From contig JACPVA010000071.1 of the NCBI GenBank assembly GCA_016191995.1, forward strand, positions 1 through 64,000: 64,000 nt of DNA, given 5' to 3'. The translations under genes and the position numbers were made by a program. Below are positions 1 to 9,033 of the stretch, one piece after another. The notes beneath the pieces were generated by a model. It did not search any database and was not told the DNA's origin. It saw nothing but the letters and a program-made list of their open reading frames with translations. The first letter of the stretch is position 1. The number at the start of each line of letters is the position of its first letter. The DNA comes from Burkholderiales bacterium (lineage in GTDB: Bacteria > Pseudomonadota > Gammaproteobacteria > Burkholderiales > Burkholderiaceae_C).

Positions 1-120
1 ACCGAATGGCACGACCTCGGTGCTGCCCACTTCGACCGCGCCGACGCCGCAAAGACCGCCAATCGACTGATCCGCAGGCTCCAGCAGATCGGTTACAAGG
101 TCGAGGCCACACCGGCTTGA
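1..120 (+). mobile_element. C-terminal fragment of a transposase-like protein, cut by the window edge
   Basis: Frame 1 reads TEWHDLGAAHFDRADAAKTANRLIRRLQQIGYKVEATPA*, resembling transposase C-termini of the form '..LGxxHFDR...RLxxLGYxVxLxP'. Family-level recollection only. Confidence 0.45.
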
Positions 121-136
121 CGTTGGACGTTTCATT

Positions 137-460
137 TCAGGCTGCCAGTTCGAAGGGCCGGTTCTGCGCCCAGCGAGTGCGTATCCGTACGATCGACTCC
201 ATGAACTCGGCGCGCGTGAACTTCGATCCGAACCGACGAGCGATGCTCTCGAGGTCGCGCCCGAAGTTTGCCAGCCGCTCGGCTACCGCCACCAGGCACG
301 GGTAGTCGTTGGGCGTGAGCACCCGGCGTTGCACGCTCGAGAAGTCGATCTCGATCGGGTTCAGCCACCTCGCGTGGGCCGGACCATGAACCAGGACGAG
401 TCGCGGATGGGCCAGCGCCAGCCTTTTCACCGATGTCTGCTGTCCACGCAGTGGCGGCAG
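137..460 (-). mobile_element. Degenerate IS630-family transposase C-terminus
   Basis: Translation contains LVLVHGPAHARWLNPIEIDFSSVQRRVLTPNDYPCLVAVAERLANFGRDLESIARRFGSKFTRAEF, typical of the IS630 DDE C-terminal region; the N-terminal part is absent. Confidence 0.65.
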
Positions 461-563
461 CACCTTGGAGCGGTGTTGCGCAGGTTCGCGGCGCAGAAGG
501 AACACCGGGTCGACGAGGGACACCTGATGCCCCGACCCTATGCAAGCAGGTAAATCGCGCCGG

Positions 564-1700
564 TCAGATCGGCAGCAGCACGATGCCCGCGGCGCGTTCG
601 ACGAACCAGGCGGCACCGAGCGCGATCGCCGCGACCGAGCCGCCGCCGATCGCCCAGCGCGGATAGCCGCGCGCGCCGCGCAGCGCGAACAGCAGCCCGG
701 CCGCGACGCCGACGATCGCGAGCTGGCCGAACTCGAGCCCGAGGTTGAAGCGCAGCAGCGCCCATGCGAACTCGCCCGGCGGCAACTCCAGCTCGCCCAG
801 CACGCCGGCGAAGCCGAAACCGTGCACGAGGCCGAACAGGAACGTCACGACACCGCGCCGGCGGCCGAAGATCGGCCGCAGGTTGTCGACCGCTGCGAGC
901 ACGATCGTGGCCGCGATCGCCGGCTCGATCACCGACGCCGGGATCGCGACCAGCCCGAGCGCCGCGAGCGCGAGCGTCATGGAGTGCGCGAGCGTGAACG
1001 CGGTGACGATGCCGGCCACCGGCAGCGCCGCGTCGCGCAGGCGCGCGACCGGTTGCCAGCCCAGCGGACCGCGCCGCATCGCCGCCGGCAGCAGCAGGCA
1101 CAGCAGGAACAAAAGGTGGTCCCAGCCGGTGACGATGTGATGGATGCCTTCGGCGAAGAACGCGTCGGCGTCGCCGGTCGGCGCGAGCCTATCGCTGGGC
1201 TGCCCTGGGTCGAGCAGCCGCACGACCGGCTCGCGCCCGTCGAGCGCGATGCGCGCGATGCCGCGATGCGTCGCATCGACCTCATGCAGCAGCGTGTAGC
1301 CGATCGCCGGCTCGCGTGCCGGCTGGCACGGGGAGTCGAAGAAGAGGCTCGCGTAGCTGCCGTCGCTGCGCCGTTCGAGCGCCACCTTGCCGTCTGCGAC
1401 GAGCGGGCATCCCGCAATGCGCAGCCTCGTGACGACGTACGCGGCGATCGCCGGCCATGCGGCGCGGACCTCGCCCCAGGTGACGGCGCTGTCGCCGTCG
1501 CGGTCGAGGTCGACGACGAGATCGAGGTCGCGCAGTGCGACGTCGACGACGACGCGCAAGCCAGCGTTGCCGGTCGACAGTTGCAGGTAGGCGTCGCTCG
1601 CCTTGTGCGCCTGTGCGCTACCCGCAGCCGCGGCGAGCGTCAGCGCGGGCAGCAGGGCACGCAATCCGGCGCTCCATCGTGCGCACATCGTCGCCTCCAT
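564..1700 (-). CDS. HupE/UreJ family membrane protein
   Basis: ORF with signal-like N-terminus MEATMCARWSAGLRALLPALTLAAAAGSAQAHKASDAYLQL and multiple TM segments including GWDHLLFLLCLLLPA and LAHSMTLALAALGL. Start chosen at 1700 inside the longer ORF. Confidence 0.85.
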   Translation of the reverse strand: MEATMCARWSAGLRALLPALTLAAAAGSAQAHKASDAYLQLSTGNAGLRVVVDVALRDLDLVVDLDRDGDSAVTWGEVRAAWPAIAAYVVTRLRIAGCPLVADGKVALERRSDGSYASLFFDSPCQPAREPAIGYTLLHEVDATHRGIARIALDGREPVVRLLDPGQPSDRLAPTGDADAFFAEGIHHIVTGWDHLLFLLCLLLPAAMRRGPLGWQPVARLRDAALPVAGIVTAFTLAHSMTLALAALGLVAIPASVIEPAIAATIVLAAVDNLRPIFGRRRGVVTFLFGLVHGFGFAGVLGELELPPGEFAWALLRFNLGLEFGQLAIVGVAAGLLFALRGARGYPRWAIGGGSVAAIALGAAWFVERAAGIVLLPI

Positions 1701-1713
1701 CGGTTCGCGTCCC

Positions 1714-2871
1714 TCAGCGCAGCGCGTCGAGGCGGCGGTCGTGCAGCCCGATTTCGCGCCGCAGCGCCGCGGCCTCGCGCAGCGCCGCCGCGTCGCCGGC
1801 CGCGCGCGCGGCCTGTGCGAACAGCAGCAGATCGACGGGCTCGCGCTGCTGGCGCAAGTTCGTTCGCGCGAGGTCGAGCGCACGCCGTGCATCGCGCGCG
1901 ACGAACAGCGCCGCGGTGGCGCGTTCGCGCGCATGCGCCGCGCCCTGCCCCGGGCGCTCGCCGGCGGCCGACTCACGCCCGGCGAGTTCGCGCGCCAGCG
2001 CCTCGGCGCGCGGCGTACGCATGCCGGCCTGCGCGACGGCGAGCCGCAGCAGTATCGCGTCGCTGCGCGCAAGGCCGTCGAGTAGCTCGGCCGCCTCGCT
2101 GCCGCGGCCGGCTGCGATCAGGAAGTCGGCGAAGCCGAGCCTCGCCGCCGGCGACGGATCGGCACGCAGCGCATCGCGCCAGGCGCGCTCGGCCGCGGCG
2201 CCGCGGCCGTCGCGCGCTTCCAGCTCGGCGACGCTCGCGAGCAACCAGCCGCGCGTCGAGTCGTCGAGCCCCGGCGTCGCGGCGAGCCGCCGCAGCGTCG
2301 CGCGCGCGGCATCGGTGGCGCCGCGCAGGCCGTCGTTCTCGGCCAGGCAGGCGGCGGCGTACAGATTCGCGCCGCCGGCGGCGACGCCGCGGCAGGCGGC
2401 ATCGGACGCGTCGTAGCGGCCCTGCACGCGGCGGATCGTCGCCAGCGTCAGCCATGCCTGTGCGTGGCGCGGTGCGCGCGCGAGCAGGCGCTCGAGCAGC
2501 TCGGCGGCGGCATCGAACTCGTGCAAGTGCTGGCGCAGCGTCGCCTGCATCACGACGACGTCGGGCGGCGCCTGGGCGTCGTCGTCCCAGCGCGCGAGCA
2601 GCGCGAGCGCCTGGCCGGCCAGGCGCGGGTCACCGTCGGCGCGTGCCGCCTCCAGCAAGCGCCGGGCCGCCGCAAGCGCGGGCCTGGCATCGTCCGGACG
2701 CGCTTCGAGCTGCCGGCGCAGCGCACGTTCCTCGGCGCGGCGGCCGGCGGTCGCCGCCGGCAGCCGCTCGACCACATCGTCGTCGCCGCGCGGCACCAGC
2801 GGCACCGCGGCGACGCCGCCCACCGCCGCGGCCAACAGCAGCAGCAGCAAGCGAGCACGCCAGCCGGCCAT
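1714..2871 (-). CDS. Tetratricopeptide-repeat protein with N-terminal membrane anchor
   Basis: MAGWRARLLLLLLAAAVGGVAA followed by TPR-like helices (ELLERLLARAPRHAQAWLTLATIRRVQGRYDAS). Confidence 0.75.
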   Translation of the reverse strand: MAGWRARLLLLLLAAAVGGVAAVPLVPRGDDDVVERLPAATAGRRAEERALRRQLEARPDDARPALAAARRLLEAARADGDPRLAGQALALLARWDDDAQAPPDVVVMQATLRQHLHEFDAAAELLERLLARAPRHAQAWLTLATIRRVQGRYDASDAACRGVAAGGANLYAAACLAENDGLRGATDAARATLRRLAATPGLDDSTRGWLLASVAELEARDGRGAAAERAWRDALRADPSPAARLGFADFLIAAGRGSEAAELLDGLARSDAILLRLAVAQAGMRTPRAEALARELAGRESAAGERPGQGAAHARERATAALFVARDARRALDLARTNLRQQREPVDLLLFAQAARAAGDAAALREAAALRREIGLHDRRLDALR

Positions 2872-2886
2872 CGTCGTCTGCCTGCT

Positions 2887-3156
2887 TCAGCGCACCGGCA
2901 GCGGCTCGCGGTCGTCGACGGCCGGCGGCTCGAAGGCCGACAGGTCGAGCGGCGGCTTCGCATCGGCCGCGTCGGCCTCCTGCGCCAGGGCGCGCAGCCA
3001 ATCGACCAGGCCCTCCGCGCTCTGGCTCGCTGCGGCCGGCACCGCGTCGCTCGCGGCCGGAACGTCGTCGGGCTTGCCGTCGCCGCCGCCGCACGCCGCG
3101 ACGACCGCGGCCGAGGCGACGACGAGCGCGGTGCGGATGATTCGCTCGCGGTTCAT
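2887..3156 (-). CDS. Small putative lipoprotein
   Basis: 89 aa, MNRERIIRTALVVASAAVVAACGGGDGKPDD, lipobox-like VVAAC; lies tightly between its neighbours. Confidence 0.55.
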   Translation of the reverse strand: MNRERIIRTALVVASAAVVAACGGGDGKPDDVPAASDAVPAAASQSAEGLVDWLRALAQEADAADAKPPLDLSAFEPPAVDDREPLPVR

Positions 3157-3167
3157 CGTCGGCCTCC

Positions 3168-4727
3168 TCACTGCGCGCCCGGCAGCGGCGTCGCGAGGTA
3201 GGGAAACCTGTCCATCAGCGGCGCCACCGCCTGGTCGACGGCATCGTGCAGCTTGAACGCGGTGGCGCCGAGCGGCACCGCCGACGGCCTGCAATCGGCG
3301 CCGAGGCCGAGCGCGTCGGTGTCGCCATTGGCCATGCACAACCCGCCCATCACCGCGACGAGGGAGATGTCGACGATGTCGTCCTTCGGCCGCCGGCCGT
3401 TCGGATAGCCCGCGAAGTCGCTGCCACCGGCGAGGATGTTGCCGACCACGCCGAGGCGGTTCTGCTGCGCGAACGGGACCGGCGCGATCGACGTGTTCAG
3501 CCGCAGCATCTCCGACGGCACCACGTTCTTCGGCTGGTTCAGCCCCGGGATGCCGGTCAGGAAGGTGGTGACGAGGTCGGTGCGCGGCAGGTTCTGCGGC
3601 GCGGCGCCGGGCAGCGCGAGCGCGATCTCGAGCAGCGCCGGCAGCGTCGGATTCGTCACGTAGTCGGCGAACTGCGCGTCGTCCCTGGGCTTGCTGCCGT
3701 TGAAGCGGTCCTTGTCCGGCAGGCCGATCACGACCTCGTTGACCAGCGGCATGCCGAGCCGCGACACCTGGACCCAGGCGCCGCCGCTGAGCGCGGTGGT
3801 CTGGTGGCCGCTCCTGGGTGTCGGGTCGAGCAGCGTGCCCTGGCGCAGGCTGGCAGTCGTCCAGCCGCCGATCACCGGCTCCTCGCCCTTGGTCAGGCAG
3901 GTCTGGTGCACCTCGAGCGCGAGCGTCGTCACGTTCGCGTCGTCGATCGTGTTCGGCACCGCGCCGATGAGTTGCGGGTCGGTGATCACCGACACCGGCG
4001 CATTGACAAGGTCGAAGATGGTGCCGAGGTTGACCGCGAACGGGTCCTTGCGCTGGCCGACGAACAGCCTGCCCGGCTTGTCGCAACCGGGGATGGCGAC
4101 CGTGTAGAGATGCTTGTCCGCATACGCCGGGTAGTCGGGAATGGTCTTGCTGCCGATGTTGTCCGACGGCTTGTCGAAGGTCTTGCTGCCGCCCGCCGCA
4201 TTCGTCACCGACGCCCGCGTGCCGGTGCGGCGGTCGCCGCGCACGATGTCGAGCGTGAACTGCTCGTTGACGTTCAGCGCCGCGGCGTTCGGCTCGGTCA
4301 CGCTGCCGGCCTGCGTCAGCGGGATCGCGACGTTCTTGTCGCCGATCGGCAGCGTGATGCCCTTGAACTTGTTCTGGAACCGGAACTGGAACGTCAGGTC
4401 CTCCAGCGCGTCGCCGTTGTGGTCGACGTGGATCTCGTACTGCGCGTTCGGGTCCATCTTGAAGTAGTTCGGGCCGCCGTACGCGGCCTGCAGCGGCTGG
4501 TAGTTCGCGAGCAGCGTCACGTAGCCGGCGCGGCCCGCTTCGTAGCTCGAAAACATGTAGAAGTCGGTGCCGTCGACCTTGGGTGCGGTGGTGATGAACG
4601 GCGCCTCGCGGTGGCTCGACGCCGTCGCGTCGGGCGCGGCGGCGATGCCGGCCAAGGCCGCGACGAGCGCGGCGGTGATCGGTGCGAGGCGCGGCAATGC
4701 TCGCGTGCGCGCGGTGTGCTGGGTCAT
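3168..4727 (-). CDS. DUF4331 domain secreted protein
   Basis: SSHREAPFITTAPKVDGTDFYMFSSYE and IHVDHNGDALEDLTFQFRFQN are hallmark DUF4331 sequences; signal peptide present. Start at 4727. Confidence 0.9.
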   Translation of the reverse strand: MTQHTARTRALPRLAPITAALVAALAGIAAAPDATASSHREAPFITTAPKVDGTDFYMFSSYEAGRAGYVTLLANYQPLQAAYGGPNYFKMDPNAQYEIHVDHNGDALEDLTFQFRFQNKFKGITLPIGDKNVAIPLTQAGSVTEPNAAALNVNEQFTLDIVRGDRRTGTRASVTNAAGGSKTFDKPSDNIGSKTIPDYPAYADKHLYTVAIPGCDKPGRLFVGQRKDPFAVNLGTIFDLVNAPVSVITDPQLIGAVPNTIDDANVTTLALEVHQTCLTKGEEPVIGGWTTASLRQGTLLDPTPRSGHQTTALSGGAWVQVSRLGMPLVNEVVIGLPDKDRFNGSKPRDDAQFADYVTNPTLPALLEIALALPGAAPQNLPRTDLVTTFLTGIPGLNQPKNVVPSEMLRLNTSIAPVPFAQQNRLGVVGNILAGGSDFAGYPNGRRPKDDIVDISLVAVMGGLCMANGDTDALGLGADCRPSAVPLGATAFKLHDAVDQAVAPLMDRFPYLATPLPGAQ

Positions 4728-4750
4728 GGTTCGGTCCTCGATGCTGACGT

Positions 4751-4945
4751 CGGATCGGCGGGCTCGGTGCCCGCCGGGCTTCACCACCGCGCCGGCCGCG
4801 CGCGGTAGGTGCTGGGCTTACGCGGGCACACCGCAGGCGGATTCGCGCGCCGCGCCGGCCGAGCCGCGCGCGCGGGCTTGCATCCGGGGCGGCAGCGCGT
4901 GCGTAGCAATCGGCGCTGTCGCGGCGGCTGTCCGGTCACGGTCCG
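4751..4945 (-). repeat. Dispersed intergenic repeat, copy A
   Basis: Similar at nucleotide and conceptual-translation level to 7718-7920 (DRRARCPPGFT[TS]APAARG...ADSRAA..EPR..ACIR.G.ACV). Lies upstream of the DUF4331 gene. Confidence 0.7.
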
Positions 4946-5030
4946 CTCGAACCAGGCCGCCCGCCCCGCGGCCGCTGCGGACCGTTCCCGGCTCTCGGCA
5001 CGGGCCGCGGCGTGCAGGCCGCCGCGGCGC

Positions 5031-6497
5031 TCAGGCCTTGGCCCAGGCGCCGTGAAAGCCGAATGGCACCACCACCGGCAGCTCGACCGCGGCGCGCTCG
5101 TCGAGCGTCGCCGCATCGAGGACGCGCAAGACCGAGCCGGCATCGTTGTCGGCAAGCGTGTGCACGAGCAGCACGCCGTCGTCCTCGGCCCTGGCGCCGG
5201 GAGCCGGCACGAAGAGCGGCTCGAGCGCCACCGCATTGGCGTAGGCGCGCTCGGTGATGCGGCTGCTGGCGTGGTCGAGCTTGATCGTGCGGTCGAAGAA
5301 GCTGCCGCCCTGAACGGCATCGGCAGCGCTTGCGGCCCAGACGTAGCGCGCCGGGCCGGCGAGCGCGGCCTTCATGTTCACCTGTGGCAGCTCGAAGCGA
5401 CCCGGGAGCGCTTCTTCGCGCGCCGCTGCCGCGCCCGGGCTCAACACGAAACGCGTGTGCCGGGCACGCGCGGCTTCGCTCGGCCCGCCGGCGCGCAGCC
5501 GCTCGATGGCGAACTCCTCGACCACCGGCGCACTGTGCAGGCACAGGTCGAGCACGATGTCCTTGCCCCTCTCGTAGGCCTGCACGCCGTGGAAGACGAG
5601 CAAGGGCGGCGCGTCCCAGCTAGACACGCTGCCGTCGGCGAGGCTCACCGCGTGCAGGCGCGAGCCCTTCGCCGGCAGCCAGTCGAAGTGCTTGGCGTAC
5701 GACTCGCCCGCGAAGAGGAAGCGCAGCGGGTGTGCGCGCCAGGCGCACTCCCAGATCAACGCGTGGCGCGCGCTCAACGCAAAGGCGTGCAGGTAGCCCG
5801 GGCGCTCGGTGACGATGCTCGCCCTGGCCCGGCGCTCGCCGCGGCGGTCTGCGCTGACGAGCACGTACTCGCAGCGGCGGCCAAACCTGACGCCGACGTT
5901 CCACCAGCGCCCTTGCGAGTCGACGCAGGGGTGCGCGGCCATCAGCGGCAGCGCGAGCCTGTCGGCCCAGCGCAGCTCGCCGATCGTCGCCAGCGTGACG
6001 GGGTCGAAGCGCATCACGCGGTCGGACTCGGTGTGCGCCTGCCATTGCCCGTCGCACACCGACAGCACGACACAGCCGTTGTCGGTGCGGCGCGGGTCGA
6101 AGACATGCAGGATGCGCGACAACAGTCCGCCGCTGACCGGCGTGTCGTAGCCGCCGAACTCGGGCCGGCCGCGCGAGCGGCTCAGGCGCGCGTCCTCGCT
6201 GTCGAGGAATCGGCTGTGGTAGCGCACGCTGCCGTTGCCGCCGAAGTGCAGGCGGTGCAGCAGCGCCAGGCCGTCGAACCAATGCGCGTACGAGGCAGCG
6301 GACAGGTCCCAGACCGCCGGGCCGTTGAGCAAGAGGCTGCCGCGCAGCCAGTCCGGCAGGCGGCCGTGCACGACGGCGTCCACCGGGGACGTGGCCTGTG
6401 TCTGGCTGAGGAAGCCACGCCTGCGGCCGGCGGCACCTGCCGCGGACGCGGCCGTAGCGGCGGCGGCGGCAGGGTTGGTCTCGACGACGGCAGCCAT
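5031..6497 (-). CDS. Carotenoid oxygenase (RPE65/CCD) family protein
   Basis: 488 aa; LPDWLRGSLLLNGPAVWDL..HWFDGLALLHRLHF, LHVFDPRRTDNGCVVLSV, PGYLHAFALSARHALI, PLLVFHGVQAYERG. Confidence 0.88.
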   Translation of the reverse strand: MAAVVETNPAAAAATAASAAGAAGRRRGFLSQTQATSPVDAVVHGRLPDWLRGSLLLNGPAVWDLSAASYAHWFDGLALLHRLHFGGNGSVRYHSRFLDSEDARLSRSRGRPEFGGYDTPVSGGLLSRILHVFDPRRTDNGCVVLSVCDGQWQAHTESDRVMRFDPVTLATIGELRWADRLALPLMAAHPCVDSQGRWWNVGVRFGRRCEYVLVSADRRGERRARASIVTERPGYLHAFALSARHALIWECAWRAHPLRFLFAGESYAKHFDWLPAKGSRLHAVSLADGSVSSWDAPPLLVFHGVQAYERGKDIVLDLCLHSAPVVEEFAIERLRAGGPSEAARARHTRFVLSPGAAAAREEALPGRFELPQVNMKAALAGPARYVWAASAADAVQGGSFFDRTIKLDHASSRITERAYANAVALEPLFVPAPGARAEDDGVLLVHTLADNDAGSVLRVLDAATLDERAAVELPVVVPFGFHGAWAKA

Positions 6498-7004
6498 GGC
6501 ACCTCCTCGTTCTTCAGCGATTCGGCCAGATCATGGGTCTACGCAGCTCGCGGCGAACTGGATGCGATGCCGAATGCGAACAGGACCGACGCTGGCGACG
6601 CCAGACGGGGCGGTGGCGGCGCGGCGCACGACCGAGGCGCGCCGCGGGAGGGCGCGCACGCCTTCGGCCTGAACTTCGTCAACGACAACACGCGCAAGTT
6701 CGAGTGCGCGCGCGGCAGCGTTGGCAGCCATGCGCCATCGCACTTCTGCCCGCAGGCCCTGCGGGTCGCCCGGGCGAGGCTCGCCTCGGCTCGAACCGTC
6801 CACGTCGCTCGGCCCGGTGCAGCAAGCCTTCGCACCGCCCGGGATCAGGTCTGCCACGCCGTGAGCACGTCGTGCAGTGGGGGCTCTCGCACTCCGGGCT
6901 CGGGGCCTGGCGCGCGATCGGTGTGGACAGGATCCAGATCGAACTCAGCCGCCGGTTCCTGACGCTGGCACCCGAGCCATGTCTTCGCGCCTCGGGCCGG
7001 GAAG

Positions 7005-7133
7005 AACTTCGCCGCCGCCGTTCGCGCGCACCGGGCGCTGCTGCTGAGCTCATTCCAGGCCGGTACGCCGTTCTCCAGCGACGACATCGAGGGGCTGAAC
7101 AGCAAGGCCAGAGTCGACCTGGGCAGGGCCTGA
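7005..7133 (+). pseudogene. Possible ISL3-type transposase C-terminal remnant
   Basis: Reading frame NFAAAVRAHRALLLSSFQAGTPFSSDDIEGLNSKARVDLGRA*; the IEGLNSKARV segment resembles ISL3/IS204 'EGLNNKAK'. Short; coordinates approximate. Confidence 0.35.
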
Positions 7134-7240
7134 GCCGATTGGTCGTCGAGGATCAACCGGCGCTCCGTGTCGCGCCTGCTCGGTGGGCCACCCAAGCCAG
7201 GGCTCGCCCACGAATTCTTCTGACGACCCGACAAACGAGA

Positions 7241-7272
7241 ACGCGAGCAGGTGCATCGACACCTGCTCGCGT
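7241..7272 (-). terminator. Hairpin downstream of DUF4148 gene 1
   Basis: Perfect 13-bp inverted repeat ACGCGAGCAGGTG-CATCGA-CACCTGCTCGCGT; weak U-tract. Confidence 0.6.
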
Positions 7273-7302
7273 GCTTCGAGGCCGGGACGGCGCCCGGCGG
7301 GC

Positions 7303-7632
7303 TCAGCGGCGCGTGGCCATATGGACCGGTGCGCCGGGCATCGCACCGGGGTCGGTGGCCTCGGCGTCGAGGCGTGCGAACTCGCCGGACTGACGTGCCG
7401 CTTCGAGATCGGCGCGGACCTCGGCACGCGTCCGCACGCTGCGCAGCGACTCGATGTAGCCCACACCGTAGACGCGCAGGCTGCCGTCGCGGCGAGCCTG
7501 GGCGGCTTCGGCACGCACTTCAGCGGCCGACTTGGTGCTCGTCACGCTCATCCAGGCGTCGGACGTCGCCTCCTGGGCGAAGGCGGCCGCGCCGGTCATC
7601 AGGGCGACGGCGATCAGGGTGGTGCGGATCAT
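7303..7632 (-). CDS. DUF4148 domain protein, copy 1
   Basis: MIRTTLIAVALMTGAAAFAQEATSDAWMSVTSTKSAAEVRAEAAQARRDGSLRVYGVGYIESL...RAEVRADLEAARQSGE; secretion signal; start at 7632. Confidence 0.85.
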   Translation of the reverse strand: MIRTTLIAVALMTGAAAFAQEATSDAWMSVTSTKSAAEVRAEAAQARRDGSLRVYGVGYIESLRSVRTRAEVRADLEAARQSGEFARLDAEATDPGAMPGAPVHMATRR

Positions 7633-7717
7633 GGCAATTCCTTTCAGGACATGGGGTGGGACACTTTGGCGGGCGGGCCGGCCCGTTCGGCGCAGGTCTT
7701 TCGTCCCCGCTTCGCTG

Positions 7718-7920
7718 CGGATCGGCGGGCTCGGTGTCCGCCGGGGTTCACCTCCGCGCCGGCAGCTCGCGGTGTGTACTGCCCATACGCGGTCGCGCCG
7801 CGCGCGGATTCGCGCGCCGCGTGGAGCGAGCCGCGCGAGGGGGCTTGCATCCGCGATGGCGTCGCGTGCGTAACAGCTGCCGCCTTCGCGGCGGCCGTCG
7901 AACCACGGCCCGTTCGGCCC
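7718..7920 (-). repeat. Dispersed intergenic repeat, copy B
   Basis: Paralogous to 4751-4945, same orientation relative to the downstream minus-strand gene. Confidence 0.7.
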
Positions 7921-7957
7921 AGGCATCGGGTGCGCGCACGACCTTCGACAGACAGCA

Positions 7958-7989
7958 ACGCGAGCAGGTGTATCGACACCTGCTCGCGT
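7958..7989 (-). terminator. Hairpin downstream of DUF4148 gene 2
   Basis: Same 13-bp stem as 7241-7272 with loop TATCGA. Confidence 0.6.
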
Positions 7990-8019
7990 GCTTCGAGGCC
8001 GGGACGGCGCCCGGCGGGG

Positions 8020-8349
8020 TCAGCGGCGCGCGGCCAGGTGGACCGGTGCGGCGAGCGTCGCGCCGGGGTCGGTGACCTCGGCGTTGAGGCGCGCGAACTC
8101 GCCGGACTGACGTGCCGCTTCGAGATCGGCGCGGACCTCGGCGCGCGTCAGCTTGGTGCGCAGCGGCTCGATGTAGCCGGCGCCGTAGACGCGCAGGTTG
8201 CCGTCGCGGCGAGCCTGGGCGGCTTCGGCACGCACTTCAGCGGCCGACTTGGCGCTCGTCGCGCTCATCCAGGCGTCGGACGTCGCCTCCTGGGCGAAGG
8301 CGGCCGCGCCGGTCATCAGGGCGACGGCGATCAGGGTGGTGCGGATCAT
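8020..8349 (-). CDS. DUF4148 domain protein, copy 2 (tandem paralog)
   Basis: MIRTTLIAVALMTGAAAFAQEATSDAWMSATSAKSAAEVRAEAAQARRDGNLRVYGAGYIEPLRTKLTRAEVRADLEAARQSGE; nearly identical to copy 1. Confidence 0.85.
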   Translation of the reverse strand: MIRTTLIAVALMTGAAAFAQEATSDAWMSATSAKSAAEVRAEAAQARRDGNLRVYGAGYIEPLRTKLTRAEVRADLEAARQSGEFARLNAEVTDPGATLAAPVHLAARR

Positions 8350-9033
8350 GGCAATTCCTTTCAGGACATGGGGTAGGACACTCTGGCGGGCGGGCCGGCC
8401 CGTTCGGCGCGGGCCTTTCGTCCCCGCTTCGCTGAGCTGCTTGGTCACTCATCGATGGAGTGGACTGTAGGCATCGCCGCGACTTCGAAAAACGGCCCAC
8501 GCGTCAATGCCCTGTTCCTGATCCCGCAACAATGCGCCGACGGATCGAAGGCGATCGATGCGCGCATGCGGGCGCGCGTCGCCGGGCCGGGTTGGCCTCG
8601 GGATCCCGCATGCGGACCAAGTGCAACGGGCAGGGGTGCTGCCATCGGGCGAGGACCGAGCCTCGCCTGCACGCCAACTGTGATCGCGCCGGCGCACGAG
8701 CTGCAACCGATCCAGATCAGCGCCCGGCGATGGCCGCCCGTCGGGCGCGCGGACGGGGTCTGGAGAGCCGACACGAAGACGGCGCCGACGCCCGCCGATC
8801 CCGGAGGGCCGAACGGCGCTTGCCGGCGCTTGTCCCTCGAAGATAGCGTCGCACCATCAACGCATGCTGGCCGGCACTGACGCCGCGGATGGCAGCACGC
8901 CCGTCTTCCTGCAGGCGCCGCCGGAGGTCTTGCAGGCCTTGCCGTGAGCCAGCTGGACGCGTCCAGCACCTGCTCTGCCGGCCGCTGCGGTTGACGAAGA
9001 CGCGCAAGTCTCCGCCGGCAGGGTCCACACAGC

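Noticed and set aside
540-3140. 866-aa plus-strand ORF
   Set aside because: Antisense to HupE/UreJ, TPR and lipoprotein genes; low-complexity Arg-rich translation.
8449-9030. Several overlapping ORFs upstream of the RHS fragment
   Set aside because: No frame shows coherent domain signature; treated as non-coding or eroded DNA.
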